Virus record (IMG/VR): IMGVR_UViG_3300044620_000286
Span: 1-28,619 of that record
Length of the DNA: 28,619 bases
Source: a virus
Reading direction: 5' to 3' (one strand)
Shown: positions 27,606 through 28,619 of the stretch, piece after piece
Layout: every line of letters begins with the position of its first letter
Numbering within the stretch: position 1 is the stretch's first letter
Notes under the pieces: generated by a model
What the model was told of the DNA's origin: nothing
Seen by the model: only the letters and a program-made list of their open reading frames with translations
The model's database searches: none
Made by a program: the position numbers and the translations under genes

Positions 27606-27929
27606 ATGCAGCCCGTAATTAAAACTGAGCAAAAACGCAAAGTGGGTGATGGCACTCCTGGCCCTGGCCGCCCGAAAGGGTTGCAGAACAAAACGACCGT
27701 TACGATCCGTGAAGCGATCCTAAAGGCGTTCGACAAGGCTGGCGGTGCGGATTATCTGGCGCGCATGGCCGACGAACAGCCCGTTGCGTTCATGGCGTTG
27801 TTGTCTAAGGTGCTGCCAACGCAAATTAATGTTGGCACCAAAGCCGATGGCATCAAGATCGTAATCGAGCGGGCAGCACCGGCCAACGGTGACGATGCCA
27901 AAGTGATTGACATAAAGCCAAATGCATGA
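27606..27929 (+). CDS. Terminase small subunit-like protein (107 aa)
   Basis: A disordered basic start (K-R-K-V-G-D-G-T-P-G-P-G-R-P-K-G-L-Q-N-K-T-T) is followed by I-R-E-A-I-L-K-A-F-D-K-A-G-G-A-D-Y-L and F-M-A-L-L-S-K-V-L-P-T-Q-I-N, the standard layout of small terminase or DUF5681-like proteins directly upstream of terL. The protein would recognise the packaging site. It is short and lacks a clear separate HTH. TerL's ATG lies 8 bases inside its end. Confidence 0.8.
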   Translation: MQPVIKTEQKRKVGDGTPGPGRPKGLQNKTTVTIREAILKAFDKAGGADYLARMADEQPVAFMALLSKVLPTQINVGTKADGIKIVIERAAPANGDDAKVIDIKPNA

Positions 27930-28619
27930 GGTGAAAATCCAGCTAACGGAGCCTCAAGAGGCTTTCGTTTTCAGCAAGGCCCGTCATCCGGCGATGGTGG
28001 CGGGCTTTGGCGCTGGCAAGTCTGAGGCCGCCGTGGTGCGCCTGGCGTTGCTGGCCCTGCAATATCCTCGCATGGACTTTGCGTTTGTCGAACCAACCTT
28101 TGACCTGGTGCGGCTGATTGCATGGCCGCGCTTTGCCGGCATCTTTGAACGCTGGGGAATCGGCTTTGAGCTAAACAAGGGCGACAACATCGGAACGCTG
28201 GAAAACGGCAGCCAGATCATCTTTCGTTCAGCAGACGCACCGGAACGGCTGGTGGGCTTTGAAGTGGCCGACGCGATCATTGACGAAATCGACACGCTTA
28301 AGGAAGCCCATGCGTCTGATGTATGGACAAAGATGTTGGGCCGGTGCCGGCAATCAAAGCCTAATGGCGCAGTCAACACGCTGGCCGCCGTGTCAACGCC
28401 GGAAGGCTTCAAGTTTGTCTACAAGACTTGGGGCCGCGATCCGAAGCCCGGTTATGAATTGATCAAAGCGCCGACTAACTCAAATCCCTATCTGCCTGCC
28501 GGCTATGTCGAACAGTTGCGGGCTGCCTATTCATCGGCGCAGCTTTCCGCATATCTTGACGGTGACTTCGTCAACCTTGTGAGCGGCAGCGTATATTCAG
28601 AGTTTGACCGGCAGGAAAA
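27922..28619 (+). CDS. terL: Terminase large subunit, 3'-truncated (232 codons visible)
   Basis: The packaging motor: Walker A G28-F-G-A-G-K33-S, then F-V-E-P-T-F-D-L-V, F-R-S-A-D-A-P-E-R-L-V-G-F, Walker B D-A-I-I-D121-E122-I-D and the coupling motif V-S-T-P-E-G-F. The C-terminal nuclease domain lies beyond the window. ATG 27922 (M-H-E-V-K-I) overlaps the small terminase end; a GTG at 27931 is the alternative, and neither has a clear ribosome-binding site. Coupled translation from the small subunit is likely. The ATPase domain has the adenine-proximal Q (E-P-Q) typical of such motors. Confidence 0.93.
   Translation, partial: MHEVKIQLTEPQEAFVFSKARHPAMVAGFGAGKSEAAVVRLALLALQYPRMDFAFVEPTFDLVRLIAWPRFAGIFERWGIGFELNKGDNIGTLENGSQIIFRSADAPERLVGFEVADAIIDEIDTLKEAHASDVWTKMLGRCRQSKPNGAVNTLAAVSTPEGFKFVYKTWGRDPKPGYELIKAPTNSNPYLPAGYVEQLRAAYSSAQLSAYLDGDFVNLVSGSVYSEFDRQE

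Noticed and set aside
1-28619. Integrase, attachment sites, tRNA genes, CRISPR arrays, insertion sequences
   Set aside because: I looked for recombinase motifs, cloverleaf arms and regular repeats by eye and found none; absence within this window does not exclude them outside it.

Overview
The window is a near-continuous slice of a tailed double-stranded DNA phage with a long non-contractile-type tail module (siphovirus-like: major tail tube, two-frame tail chaperone, one long tape measure, no sheath seen). The host is probably a moderately GC-rich Gram-negative bacterium: there is an Rz/Rz1-type spanin pair, Shine-Dalgarno starts with many GTG/TTG starts, and a SANT/GcrA-like regulator that hints at an alphaproteobacterium. 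That host guess is weak. I see no integrase, tRNA, CRISPR array, insertion sequence or rRNA.

Layout. 3-2340 (+): head genes, entering inside a minor head/head-morphogenesis gene, then scaffold and major capsid protein. 2400-5860 (+): small AT-hook protein, head-tail connectors, tail terminator, tail tube, and the G/T tail chaperone pair read in two frames. 5905-13039 (+): tape measure (1043 aa), distal tail protein, an 835-aa tail fibre with a propeller-like middle and glycine-rich tip, and a fibre-assembly protein. 13087-16348 (+): lysis region with two holin-like proteins, a metallophosphoesterase, a TIGR02594-type endolysin, nested spanins and two small basic proteins. 16345-17521 (-): five small leftward genes, three of which share almost the same ribosome-binding leader. 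17522-17645: operator-like control region. 17646-18301 (+): two HTH regulators, ending in a hairpin terminator. 18318-23572 (-): nine tightly overlapping leftward genes for recombination and replication (Sak4-like ATPase, DUF669 SSB-like protein, Cas4/RecB-like nuclease, SF2 helicase, VRR-NUC nuclease and small partners). 23573-23689: control region with two 31-bp dyads. 23690-27596 (+): HTH regulator, DNA methyltransferase, primase-helicase, winged-helix-like protein, DUF3310 protein. 27606-28619 (+): small terminase and the 5' part of the large terminase.

The window stops inside terL and starts inside the minor head gene. In ordinary phage order only the rest of terL, the portal and the start of the minor head gene lie between those points, so the window may be almost a whole circularly permuted genome cut open in the terL-portal interval.

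How the parts work together: the divergent control regions at 17.5-17.6 kb and 23.6 kb each pair an HTH regulator with an opposing early operon. Replication/recombination genes read leftward, and virion and lysis genes rightward. No gene-free stretch exceeds 300 bases. The largest are 26632-26817 (structured leader), 17522-17645, 23573-23689 and 633-745 (control regions) and 4936-5025 (RNA-structure candidate). All are described below.
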